A DNA stretch of 64,000 bases from Kiritimatiellia bacterium (GTDB lineage: Bacteria; Verrucomicrobiota; Kiritimatiellia; UBA8416; YA12-FULL-48-11): positions 723,205 to 787,204 of the forward strand of contig JAQUPZ010000001.1 in NCBI GenBank assembly GCA_028716365.1, written 5' to 3'. A program made the position numbers and the translations under genes. The notes beneath the pieces were generated by a model. The model had not been told where the DNA came from and searched no databases. It worked only from the letters and a program-made list of their open reading frames with translations. This document shows positions 10,001-18,080 of this stretch, piece by piece. Each line of letters opens with the position of its first letter. Positions within the stretch are counted from its first letter, which is position 1.

Positions 10001-10607
10001 ACCCGCCTGTACCCCGATGCTTTTCCAGGCACTTGATGCCAGGGGACGGGCGGTACAGACGATGCGCAGCCTCGTTTACCTGCAACCTGATGAAAAAGAA
10101 TCCTGCATCGGTTGTCATGAACATCGGATGAAACAGAAAACCCCGCGCGCCCAGGCTAAGGCCATCCAGCGTGTACCCTCAAAAATCACGCCGGGACCAG
10201 ACGGTTCTCTGCCGTTCTGCTATCCGCGACTGGTTCAGCCGGTACTTAACCGCCAATGTGTAAGTTGTCACAAGGGCGAGAAACCGGGTCGACCAGTTTT
10301 GACCGGAGATCCTGAAGATGTATTTTCAAAATCATACAATGCCCTGGTCAATCGTGTTTCTTTCACCGCCTGGGGCCGTCCGCAAAATAACTTCGAACCT
10401 CTTACCGAGCCCGGACGTTTCGGGGCGATTGGCAGTTCACTTGCAAAAATGCTTGAATCAGGCCACAACAAAGTCCAGTTGGCACCGGAAGAATGGACAT
10501 GTCTCTACACATGGATGGATGTGAATGCCCTCTTCTATGGAACCTTTGATGTTACCGAACAGAAGAAACAACTGGCTGGTATAAAGATCGAACCACCGAA
10601 AGAATAA
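7077..10607 (+). CDS. Fusion: alpha/beta hydrolase + hydrazine-synthase-alpha-like domain + di-haem cytochrome c
   Basis: A 1,176-residue exported protein (signal peptide about 1-19). Residues about 40-260 are an esterase-type alpha/beta hydrolase with an LHGHGS oxyanion motif, nucleophile S132 in GGSMGA, D210 and H242. After a linker and helical segment (about 400-510), residues about 520-990 form a propeller matching the middle domain of the hydrazine synthase alpha-subunit family, for example SCIGCHEHR preceded by GTVPVEDDGSAYFEAPA. Two c-type haem motifs follow: CIGCH at 1010-1014 and CVSCH at 1061-1065. Such HZS-alpha-like proteins are widespread in PVC bacteria that do not perform anammox, so hydrazine chemistry is not implied. 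The hydrolase fusion is unusual. It lies 17 bases after iclR and 11 before the next fusion gene. Confidence 0.8.
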   Translation: MKKILICMLLGGVVSVFGAGKPSDISFVSTHDQSEQKYVIILPDNFIPDQPHDLLIVLHGHGSDRWQYINEKRGEARSARDIAIQNNMILVSPDYRAKTSWMGPAAEADLLQIIADLKKKYVIRYLILSGGSMGATSALTFTALHPDLVNGVVALNGLANHVEYTKFQDAIQASFGGTKEKIPAEYRKRSAEFFPEKFTMPVAITAGGNDTLVPPASVMRLGRAIKMRNPFVHLDFKDSRGHETDYESSLAAYTFVFRTLVWKPVQSSVMINGKSIPPAHGSAAGVWFYADGEKGAQLLLTGHTSVPESWRLTASLNDGDSVRISFMSDMTVPANIQFHVDALSSATLQCQMETNALVIKAVSGVGAARLTRFSYQNVPVSFMPERRPFSRAPVTCSPDPHPSIADALVEWDWRMQDGIQTPREPRTYSQAIEKRLNQVDALVAERVAQKNLSSDEQAAWENLRTACLDVIKTDDTAKQESLWLDLHRLRRKIVLTNPLFKIQQLLLVKHVPSVMSHQLTQITGACARPGGGLFVLQEPGISMRTKNITPGTLPAGNFATPELSYDAGKILFAYCPVKEGPVSRNQTRDSKEPLYHLYELSLGSGDVHKLTQGDTDNFFPVYLPSGDVLFVSTMRGGYHRCGRGPCPVFTLSRMNKDGGNPCSISFHETHEWDPCLLADGRVIYTRWDYVDRNAVLYQQLWSARPDGSNARIYFGNNTWNPAGIWEARSIPGSSRVMATACPHHCLSAGSVILLDTTRGVDGKEPITRLTSDVRFPESESVLAAGPNFSPYDFDTPVERYWNSPMKEPWMEKTPTEEENRWPGHCYKSPWPLSEKFFIVSYSFDQLVGEPGPNIPNMFGIYFADAFGNKELVYRDPNISSLWARPMISRTPPPELAMQRADTGKKSGTFFLSDVKESWPYLPTNNPITHLRIIQVLLKTTPNANSPKVGVANASPGKQVLGTVPVEDDGSAYFEAPACTPMLFQALDARGRAVQTMRSLVYLQPDEKESCIGCHEHRMKQKTPRAQAKAIQRVPSKITPGPDGSLPFCYPRLVQPVLNRQCVSCHKGEKPGRPVLTGDPEDVFSKSYNALVNRVSFTAWGRPQNNFEPLTEPGRFGAIGSSLAKMLESGHNKVQLAPEEWTCLYTWMDVNALFYGTFDVTEQKKQLAGIKIEPPKE

Positions 10608-10618
10608 GAGAAAATGCG

Positions 10619-12598
10619 ATGATCAAAAGAGTCATCCTGGTCGCCGGATTATTCCTTGTGGTAACACTGGTTCATGCAGGCGAGAAACCATGGACAAAAG
10701 GTGAAGAGAAATATCGTCCGAAAATATTCAAACAATTCGGCGATTTACTCAACACGCCGGATGGACTGGCAATCGACAAAGCTGGAAATGTTTTTCTTTC
10801 CGCCGTTAATGGTGTGGATTCTTCTTATCCCGGTCACATCTGGAAGATGGACAGACAGACGGGTAAATGGTCGGTATTTGTCCCGTGCAAACCCCATCCG
10901 AAAACACGCGGGGCTTTCCCGATGGGTTTGGCATTCGATCCGGACGGCAATCTTTATTATGCCGATGCCCAGTACTTTGCCGATCCTGATTACCAGTCGC
11001 GTATCATGCGCGTGGTGATAAAAGACGGCGAACCGCAACGGATTGAAACCGTGGTTGAACACGTAAAACTTCCCAATGCACTCCGATGGCGGGATGGTTC
11101 CCTTTATTTCACGGAATCCTTTTTTAATGTGCCCGGAAAATATCTCAGCGGCATTTATAAGATTCCTGCCGCTGACTTAAAGCCTGAGAAACCTGTCCGT
11201 CCGTTAAATAAAGAACTTGCCGATCAGGATCCTTACTGCATCGGAATTTGTGAGACCCGTCTAATCGACCGGGGCACGGCCAACGGTAAACCGGACATTA
11301 AACCTACGGATGCGTCTTTACATATTTATACCGCAGGATGTGACGGGATGGATTTTGACCGCGAAGGAAATATATATACAGGCAGTTTCGGCGATGGCCG
11401 GTTATGGCTTTTAAAGGCGCGGCACGATGGTCGTTATGAAAAGCCTGAACTGTTGAATGACGGAATCACCTGTTGCGATGGTGTCTGTTATGATCCCGAA
11501 CGTAACTGGATCATCATGACCGCCGCTGAAGAAAACGCCATCCGCTATTGGGACATCACACAGAAGAAACTGGGACTTGTCTGGGCCAACGGTGACACCG
11601 ATGGTGCAGACGGTCTTTTGGATCAGCCGTGCGAAGTGCTGATGCTGGACAAAGACCGCGTGCTGGTTGTGAACATTGATGCCCCGTCACCGTTCATGGT
11701 AAACAAACAGGCGGATGCGTTTCACAATCTAAGCGTCATAAACCTGAAGAGTCCGGAGACAGCCGGAACACCGGGGGTCAGACCTTTCAACATTGTTTCC
11801 CGGACGCCAATGACTGATACCGTTGTCTATCCGGAAGGAACCTTAAAAATCACTTATCAGAGCGCGGTGGATGGTCAGACGGATTGGGCGCTTTATCGTC
11901 CAGGCGACAACACAAAACATACTATTGTTTATCTCCATGGTTCTTTTTCCGGTGCCGATCAGATTTTTACACGACAGGATGTAAGGCGGTTCTGGTTAAG
12001 CAAAATAATCCGCGAGAATTATCCATTGCTTTCAATTAACATGCGCGGTACGTCGTATATGAGTCCTGCGGCAACTATGGATTTGACAGACCTTTTAAAC
12101 GATTGCCGGAAACAATATGGATCGAAAGGTTTTATCCTGCTCGGTGGATCGGGTGGGGCTTCAAGTGCGATGGCATATGCCTGTGTTGCGCCCGAGCAGG
12201 TGTCCGGTGTGATAGCGATGGGGATGTGCGATATTTTTGCCCGTCTTGATTTTGCCAGGAAAAGCAATCTTCCCACATTACAGAGACTTGCAAAAACGGC
12301 TTTTGATGCGTACGGTGGCACACTTGAAGAAATACCGGAACTTTACCGTGCTCGCTCGGTCCTTGCCAATGTTGACAAACTGAATATGCCCATTGTTTTG
12401 ACAATGGGGGAAAAAGACGCCTTGATTCCTGTGATAGAAACAAGAAAAGTTGCGCAAGCGCTGAAAGACAAGCCAGGATTCCGATATTATGAAATACCCG
12501 GCGGTAATCATGATTCAGCCGTATGGGTGGATGTTGATCTTGAGACTTTTCAGGTAACAGGATATTTCCCGGAAAGACGTCTGGCCGCTTTTAAATGA
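10619..12598 (+). CDS. Fusion: SMP-30/NHL-like beta-propeller + C-terminal alpha/beta hydrolase
   Basis: A 659-residue exported protein (signal peptide 1-20, ending VHA). Residues about 35-380 form a six-bladed propeller resembling SMP-30/gluconolactonase or NHL proteins, with repeated units such as PDGLAIDKAGNVFLSAV, PMGLAFDPDGNLYYADA and CDGMDFDREGNIYTGSF. Residues about 410-655 are an alpha/beta hydrolase: YLHGSF oxyanion loop, nucleophile S511 in GGSGGA, GEKDALIP with the acid, and GGNHDS with the histidine. The domain order is the mirror image of the preceding gene, where the hydrolase is N-terminal. Only 11 bases separate the two genes, so they are probably translated together. Function is unproven; lactone or ester cleavage is a reasonable guess. 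Confidence 0.72.
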   Translation: MIKRVILVAGLFLVVTLVHAGEKPWTKGEEKYRPKIFKQFGDLLNTPDGLAIDKAGNVFLSAVNGVDSSYPGHIWKMDRQTGKWSVFVPCKPHPKTRGAFPMGLAFDPDGNLYYADAQYFADPDYQSRIMRVVIKDGEPQRIETVVEHVKLPNALRWRDGSLYFTESFFNVPGKYLSGIYKIPAADLKPEKPVRPLNKELADQDPYCIGICETRLIDRGTANGKPDIKPTDASLHIYTAGCDGMDFDREGNIYTGSFGDGRLWLLKARHDGRYEKPELLNDGITCCDGVCYDPERNWIIMTAAEENAIRYWDITQKKLGLVWANGDTDGADGLLDQPCEVLMLDKDRVLVVNIDAPSPFMVNKQADAFHNLSVINLKSPETAGTPGVRPFNIVSRTPMTDTVVYPEGTLKITYQSAVDGQTDWALYRPGDNTKHTIVYLHGSFSGADQIFTRQDVRRFWLSKIIRENYPLLSINMRGTSYMSPAATMDLTDLLNDCRKQYGSKGFILLGGSGGASSAMAYACVAPEQVSGVIAMGMCDIFARLDFARKSNLPTLQRLAKTAFDAYGGTLEEIPELYRARSVLANVDKLNMPIVLTMGEKDALIPVIETRKVAQALKDKPGFRYYEIPGGNHDSAVWVDVDLETFQVTGYFPERRLAAFK

Positions 12599-12710
12599 GT
12601 AGGTCTTAAACGAGGAGAAGCGTCAAACGCCTTGTCCTTTACCATGGTCGTGCTAAACTTTCTCAATTAACTGGAACAATTATAACCTGAAACCGTTAAG
12701 AGAGGTCAAT

Positions 12711-13802
12711 ATGAATAACCACTGGAATCGTCGAGACTGGTTGAAGGCGTCGGGACTGACCGCAGGAGCTTGGACCGTACAGGCGTTTACGGCATCTGCG
12801 GCAGATACAACTGTGGCTGGGCAATCCGTCGCAGGTAAGGAAGGGATCACTGCAAATAAGAAAATACGGGTTGGTCTCTATGGTACCAATGGTCATCAGG
12901 TTAGTGGTCTTCTGGTCAAACATCCCGATGCTGATCTGGTTGCCGTTGCGGAATTTCCACCGAAATCATCCGCCAATGTAAAACACTATAATACGCTCGA
13001 TGAATTGCTTGCAGATAATAACGTTGAACTTGTTTCACTTTGTTCGCCCCGCCGTGTCGACCAGGCACGGGATGCGGTCAAGTGTCTGCGTGCCGGCAAG
13101 CATGTTTATGCAGAAAAACCCGCGGCGCTGACCGAGAAAGAACTGGATGAGATTATCGCGACAGCAAAGCAGACTGGAAAACAGTTCCACGAAATGGCCG
13201 GCACAATCGTTCAGCAGCCATACATGGAAATGAGGCGGCAGATTCAGTCCGGTGCCATTGGTACGGTCGTACAGGTCCTGGCGCAGAAATGTTATCCCTG
13301 GCACGACAAGCGTCCCGGCGACGAGGCGGTTGACGGTGGATTAAGCACGCAAGCCGGCGTGTATATTGCGCGGTTTGTTGAACACATTGCAGGAGAGAAA
13401 ATCACATCACTGGAGATGGTTGAAACCAAGCTGGGTAACCCCATGCAGCAGAGTGAGTGCCGTATCGCTGTCTCGATGATGATACGACTGGCGAATGGCG
13501 GTGTTGCCAGTGGTATCTGTAACTACCTCAACCCGATCAAGGCACGCTGTTGGGGCTATGAAATCCTGCGCGTGTTCGGCACCAGGGGTATCATCGAGTC
13601 CAACGCCGATGGCAAACAATTGCGATTGCTGCTCAATGGTCAGCCACCCAGCGAGCTCAACCCGTCACAGCCCACGCTGGATTATTTCAACCTTTTCATA
13701 CGTTCGTTGTGCGGCGGCGATCCTATGCCATTGAGTATCGAAGATGAACTCAGCCCAACGCGCTGGGTCATACGCGCGAAGGAAAAAAGTGTCCGAAGCT
13801 GA
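12711..13802 (+). CDS. Tat-exported Gfo/Idh/MocA-family oxidoreductase
   Basis: A 363-residue NAD(P)-dependent sugar oxidoreductase of the glucose-fructose oxidoreductase family. The N-terminus carries a twin-arginine signal (RRDWLK at 7-12, then a hydrophobic stretch ending ASAAD), so it folds with cofactor inside the cell before export. The nucleotide-binding turn reads VGLYGTNGHQ near residues 54-63, and the conserved EKP of the family is at 135-137. The C-terminal alpha/beta domain contains GGLSTQAGVYIARFVEHI. A GAGAGG Shine-Dalgarno-like sequence precedes the ATG. It is separated by 112 bases from the upstream fusion gene. The substrate sugar is unknown. Confidence 0.85.
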   Translation: MNNHWNRRDWLKASGLTAGAWTVQAFTASAADTTVAGQSVAGKEGITANKKIRVGLYGTNGHQVSGLLVKHPDADLVAVAEFPPKSSANVKHYNTLDELLADNNVELVSLCSPRRVDQARDAVKCLRAGKHVYAEKPAALTEKELDEIIATAKQTGKQFHEMAGTIVQQPYMEMRRQIQSGAIGTVVQVLAQKCYPWHDKRPGDEAVDGGLSTQAGVYIARFVEHIAGEKITSLEMVETKLGNPMQQSECRIAVSMMIRLANGGVASGICNYLNPIKARCWGYEILRVFGTRGIIESNADGKQLRLLLNGQPPSELNPSQPTLDYFNLFIRSLCGGDPMPLSIEDELSPTRWVIRAKEKSVRS

Positions 13803-13962
13803 AAGTGCTGGTTGGTAATAATGATTTCAGATCAATGACTGTCATTGGGTGATTTTTTGCACAATAGGAATTTCAAAGATAGACAAAATCCTTGCTGTTG
13901 ACCATGCCTGTGTTAAAGTTCGTTCATTTCTGGGACGGGAGTTCTCGTGGAGGTGCTTCACG

Positions 13963-16464
13963 TTGCTCTTCAAAAAAACAATTTCCTGTCAGTTTATCAG
14001 CGGCCTGTTACTTCTATCGTTATCTTTGGCCACGGCTGAGCCTGCAGATTCTATTAAAGACGTAACCAGTCTATTGGTCGGACCAATGAAGACTAATTCA
14101 CTGCCGGCAGGCAAGACGCTTTCTGCCATCCTTGATGATTTTCAACCTGAGCTGGCTGAGTGGAGTGTGTTTCAGGGAATGAAAAAAAGTGATCTCAGCA
14201 AGCACCGTTACTTTCCTCGCTTTATTTCTGGTGGCATCGAGTATCAGGAATACGAAGCGAAAGGGAAAGACTGGGAGAGACTGTTCCATACGGATTGGGC
14301 AGTGGATGAGGAACACGGCGTGGCAATGGACCTGCAGGGCAATCCGATCCGTCATATGGCGTGGGGCGGCGAGGTGAAAAATGGTTCGCGGTGGAATGTT
14401 TGCCACAATGCACCGAAGTGGCACGAGCTGCAAAAAGAAAGTGTGGTCAGGCTCGCAAAGTATCCGGGTATTACTGTAGTGCGACAGGACAACATCGGTG
14501 TACCAGTGGGCATCACTGCGCCGGGTTGTTATTGTCGCTGGTGCAAGGCCGGCCTGCGAAAACTGCTTGCCGCGCGTTTCACGGCCGATGAACTGCGAAT
14601 ACGCAGCATCACCGACCTGAATCAATTCGATATCGCCCGTTATCTGGTTGATCACAAACTACTCGGTAATGGAAATATAGCCACAGCACTCGAAGATCCC
14701 ATTGTCATCGCCTGGGAGGATTTTGTGTTCACCTCAAACTTTGAAGCGTGGTGCGATATCGTGGCTGCCACGAAAGCAGTACGCGAGATGCCGATCTGCG
14801 GCAACCAGGGTTGTGCCAACATGAACGCCTGGTCGAGTGTTGTTCTCTCACAGCCCAATGATGTCATTTTCCTTGAGCAGTGGACACAGCGCGGTTATCC
14901 CGCTGCGCGGTTGACACTCGGATATAAGGTTCAATGCGCCGCCGGCCGTCATGCGAAACCGGTGTGGATATGGGGTTTCCCCACGCAGAATACGATGGAG
15001 CAGGTCGTCGGCTCAGAGATTTTTATTGCGGAATGTTATGCCAACCAGGCTACACCATATTTTCTCATCAACAACTATTTCTGGTCGAAGGCAACGGGTA
15101 CGCAGGTCGTGACACTGGCCCCGAAGGTTTACGACGCTGTCACATCTTACGCGCAGTTTGCGCGCGCCCACAAGGAGTTGCTGACACGCGTGCACCGCGG
15201 TTACGCCGATGTTGCTCTGGTGTATTCAGTGCCGTCGTTCCTCTACAAAGTCTGCAGCGCAATGCAGTTCTATTCCGGAAACGGGTTGTATCAGCGACAG
15301 GCTGCGAACTTGGAGGGTATGGCCCACGTGCTGGAAAGGTCGAATGTACCTTACGATGTCGTGGTGTTCGGTTCGCCGGGTTATTGGAATGATGATGACC
15401 TGGTGGAAACGTTGAACCGATACAAGGTGGTCATAATGCCGAATGTTGAGTGCATGACGGAGAAACAAGCCGAAGCTTTGAATCACTTCTTACGTAATGG
15501 CGGACATGTGATCGTCAGTGGTGACTTGGGTGTTCGTGATGATCGTTATCGCCGACGTGAAAAGCCGTTACTGGAAGGCGATCTCAATGGTCGTATGGTT
15601 CGACTTGGCGATGCGGCAGAGGCATTAACACGGGCGTTGCATGAAAAAATCAGAACTGAGGCTGGAGCACATCAGCGCCTGATACTGAACCAGCAGGCAC
15701 CCAAGGCGATTGTATTTCGCGGCTGGAGTAGAGCCGAAAAGGTGAGCGGACATACGGACAGCGATTACTCGATTTATCTTGATATTACATTCCAGGATGG
15801 TTCCAGCCTGTGGGCGCAGACGGCCAACTTCGCGACGGGTACACATGATTGGCAGATGGCGCAAAGTACTGTCGAAGTGGACAAGCCGGTGAAGACTGTT
15901 GATGTTCTTACCATCTTTCGACGGCGTACCGGCAAGGTCTGGTTCGACGATGTGTTTGTGGGTGAGGCGGGTAATGATCGGAACCTGTTGGGCGATTGGC
16001 AACCATATCGGAATGGGTTCCAGCGTGACTCGACGGTGACGCGAAGCGGGAAACCTGCGATCTGTTGTGTTATAGCGCCTGGCGGACCGGTAAACACTTC
16101 ACAGATTGATGGTTTCAAACGAATCACAGAGGCTTTAAGGAATGCAATGTCGGATCAAACACCGGTACTTGAAATGAACGCGCCGGCAACCGTGGCCGTC
16201 AACCCGGTCCTGCGCGGCGATCATCTTATCGTTCACTTACTCAACTACGATTGTGATCCTGATGCGGAAACGTTAGCGGAGAAGAGAGACGTCAAAGTCC
16301 GTGTCCGGTTACCCAAAGACACCAAGCCGGGGTTGATGACCTTATGTGTGCCAGGTTCACCAGATACACCGTTACAGGCAAAAGCAAGCGGACAATTTAT
16401 TGAATTCACGGTTCCGCAAATTCGAGTTTGGGCAATCGTTCACTGCAATCTGGTAAAACCTTGA
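13963..16464 (+). CDS. Secreted GH42-like beta-galactosidase-type protein with C-terminal carbohydrate-binding domain
   Basis: The start is taken as the TTG at 13963, because GGAGG lies at 13949-13953 and the encoded N-terminus (LFKKTISCQ then a leucine-rich core ending SLATA) is a good signal peptide; the frame stays open to an ATG at 13849. The 833-residue product has a TIM-barrel part with clustered cysteines (GCYCRWC) as in the zinc site of GH42 enzymes. A trimerisation/GATase-like domain follows (YDVVVFGSPG, then YKVVIMPNVECMTEKQAEAL and GGHVIVSGD). Residues near the C-terminus form a jelly-roll-like domain (FRRRTGKVWFDDVFVGE). Catalytic glutamates could not be assigned with certainty. 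A glycosidase of the beta-galactosidase type is the best guess. Confidence 0.62.
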   Translation: MLFKKTISCQFISGLLLLSLSLATAEPADSIKDVTSLLVGPMKTNSLPAGKTLSAILDDFQPELAEWSVFQGMKKSDLSKHRYFPRFISGGIEYQEYEAKGKDWERLFHTDWAVDEEHGVAMDLQGNPIRHMAWGGEVKNGSRWNVCHNAPKWHELQKESVVRLAKYPGITVVRQDNIGVPVGITAPGCYCRWCKAGLRKLLAARFTADELRIRSITDLNQFDIARYLVDHKLLGNGNIATALEDPIVIAWEDFVFTSNFEAWCDIVAATKAVREMPICGNQGCANMNAWSSVVLSQPNDVIFLEQWTQRGYPAARLTLGYKVQCAAGRHAKPVWIWGFPTQNTMEQVVGSEIFIAECYANQATPYFLINNYFWSKATGTQVVTLAPKVYDAVTSYAQFARAHKELLTRVHRGYADVALVYSVPSFLYKVCSAMQFYSGNGLYQRQAANLEGMAHVLERSNVPYDVVVFGSPGYWNDDDLVETLNRYKVVIMPNVECMTEKQAEALNHFLRNGGHVIVSGDLGVRDDRYRRREKPLLEGDLNGRMVRLGDAAEALTRALHEKIRTEAGAHQRLILNQQAPKAIVFRGWSRAEKVSGHTDSDYSIYLDITFQDGSSLWAQTANFATGTHDWQMAQSTVEVDKPVKTVDVLTIFRRRTGKVWFDDVFVGEAGNDRNLLGDWQPYRNGFQRDSTVTRSGKPAICCVIAPGGPVNTSQIDGFKRITEALRNAMSDQTPVLEMNAPATVAVNPVLRGDHLIVHLLNYDCDPDAETLAEKRDVKVRVRLPKDTKPGLMTLCVPGSPDTPLQAKASGQFIEFTVPQIRVWAIVHCNLVKP

Positions 16465-16505
16465 GGGCGTATTCATTTCAATAAATCAATAGGAGGGTCT
16501 TGCTC

Positions 16506-17990
16506 ATGGCATACAGGAAATACATATGTTTTTTGGCGGCGGTCAGTTTGTTGATGGTCATTGCTGGAGGTTGCTTTACCGTTGGCAAGAAGAAAGATGC
16601 AACAACGGTCAAAAACCCTTCATCTGCCTCATTCCGTGCCGGTACCAGCGTGGTTGACACCACACCGCCGCAGTTTCCGGTGTCATTGGTTGGCAGTTTC
16701 ACCGACCGGAAAGCTACATCGGCGCATGATCCATTGGCGGTCCGCTGTCTGGTCCTCGACGATGGGAAACAACGTGTTGCAATCGCCTTGGTGGATGTGT
16801 GTATTTTGCCGCGCGAGCTTTGCGACAAGGCCAAAAAGCTGGCTTCCAAAGCGACCGGGATTCGGCCAGACCATATCCTCATTGCTTCCACGCATACGCA
16901 CACAGCTCCGCCCACGATGGTGTTGAACGATATTCCGCTGGATCCGGCGTATCCGGAAATGCTCACCCGTAAAATCAGTGAAGGGATTGAACATGCGGCC
17001 GAACGTCTCGTACCCGTGAGAATCGGCTGGGGTGTGACGCAGGTACCTGATGAGGTTTTTAACCGCCGCTGGTTTATGAAAGAAGGGACAATTCCACTCA
17101 ATCCGTTCGGTAAACCAAGTCAAGTGCAGATGAACCCTGGTGCTGGAAATCCGAATCTTGACCGGCCCGCTGGTCCAACGGATCCCGATGTCTCTGTTCT
17201 TTCGCTGCAATCGCCCGCTGGTCAGCCGGTAGCTTTGCTTGCGAATTATTCTTTGCACTATGTCGGCGATGTGCCGGCCGGGATGCTTTCGGCTGACTAT
17301 TTCGGTGAGTTCTGCCGGCAGGTTGAATCGCGGCTGATAGGAAGTAGTTCGACGCCGTCACTTGTGGCGATTCTTTCCAATGGTACCAGTGGCGATGTGA
17401 ACAACATCAACTTCCGTTCGCCGCGCGAACGGAGCGAAATATTCTCGCGAATCCGCTATGTAGCTGGAAAGATTGCCGATGCCGCATTGAAGGTATATGG
17501 ACAGACCGAACATAGGGACGGCTTGTCATTGGTAATGAGTGAAAAGGAGATCAAGTTGGCTGTACGCAAGCCCAATAGGGCAGAACTTGAACAGGCAAAA
17601 CAGTTGATCGCCAGACCGGATGACAAGGGACTGCCGCGTCTTGCAAAGTATTACGCCCAGCAGGCTGTCCGCTTGTCGCAGTATCCTGATAACGTAAAGA
17701 TCAAGATCCAGGCCCTGCGGATAGGTGACCTGGGGATTGTGGCAATTCCCTGTGAGGTGTTTGCAGAGATTGGACTGGAAATCAAGCGTCGCAGTCCACT
17801 GAAGCCGACCTTCATCATTGATCTGGCCAATGGCTACAACGGTTATCTGCCATCACCTGAACAGCATGCCGTGGGTGGTTACGAAACCTGGGCGGCCACG
17901 AGCAGTTATCTCGAAACGAATGCCTCATGCAAGATTGTTACCACGGCACTTGAATTGCTGGAAAAAGTAAAGTGCGATGCGTCGAAATAA
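16506..17990 (+). CDS. Neutral/alkaline ceramidase-like lipoprotein (copy 2)
   Basis: A paralogue of the protein at 1663-3123, sharing long blocks: VLDDG, ATGI, HTHT, VFNRRW, LDRPAGPTDP, VSVL, LLANYSLHYVG, SNGTSG and LANGYNGYLP. The zinc histidines are H130 and H132. Unlike copy 1 it ends its signal sequence with a lipobox (VIAGGC), so it should be anchored as a lipoprotein. The ATG at 16506 is preferred over the in-frame TTG at 16500 because AGGAGGG at 16491-16497 is correctly spaced only for the ATG. It lies 41 bases behind the GH42-like gene. Having one soluble and one tethered copy suggests two sites of action; substrate is unproven. Confidence 0.84.
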   Translation: MAYRKYICFLAAVSLLMVIAGGCFTVGKKKDATTVKNPSSASFRAGTSVVDTTPPQFPVSLVGSFTDRKATSAHDPLAVRCLVLDDGKQRVAIALVDVCILPRELCDKAKKLASKATGIRPDHILIASTHTHTAPPTMVLNDIPLDPAYPEMLTRKISEGIEHAAERLVPVRIGWGVTQVPDEVFNRRWFMKEGTIPLNPFGKPSQVQMNPGAGNPNLDRPAGPTDPDVSVLSLQSPAGQPVALLANYSLHYVGDVPAGMLSADYFGEFCRQVESRLIGSSSTPSLVAILSNGTSGDVNNINFRSPRERSEIFSRIRYVAGKIADAALKVYGQTEHRDGLSLVMSEKEIKLAVRKPNRAELEQAKQLIARPDDKGLPRLAKYYAQQAVRLSQYPDNVKIKIQALRIGDLGIVAIPCEVFAEIGLEIKRRSPLKPTFIIDLANGYNGYLPSPEQHAVGGYETWAATSSYLETNASCKIVTTALELLEKVKCDASK

Positions 17991-18080
17991 ACTGACCCGA
18001 ATGTACTCGATATTACACTCGATCAAGAGAGTTGCTGACAAAAATGCTTGAGAGTGCTGTTGTTGAAAAGAGGTAATTCA

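Noticed and set aside
7077-10607. Evidence of anammox (hydrazine synthase)
   Set aside because: Only a domain resembling the alpha subunit is present. There are no beta/gamma subunits, no hydrazine dehydrogenase, and such domains are common in other PVC bacteria.
13849-13962. N-terminal extension of the GH42-like protein from ATG 13849
   Set aside because: It has no signal-like or domain sequence and no ribosome site, whereas TTG 13963 has both GGAGG and a signal peptide.
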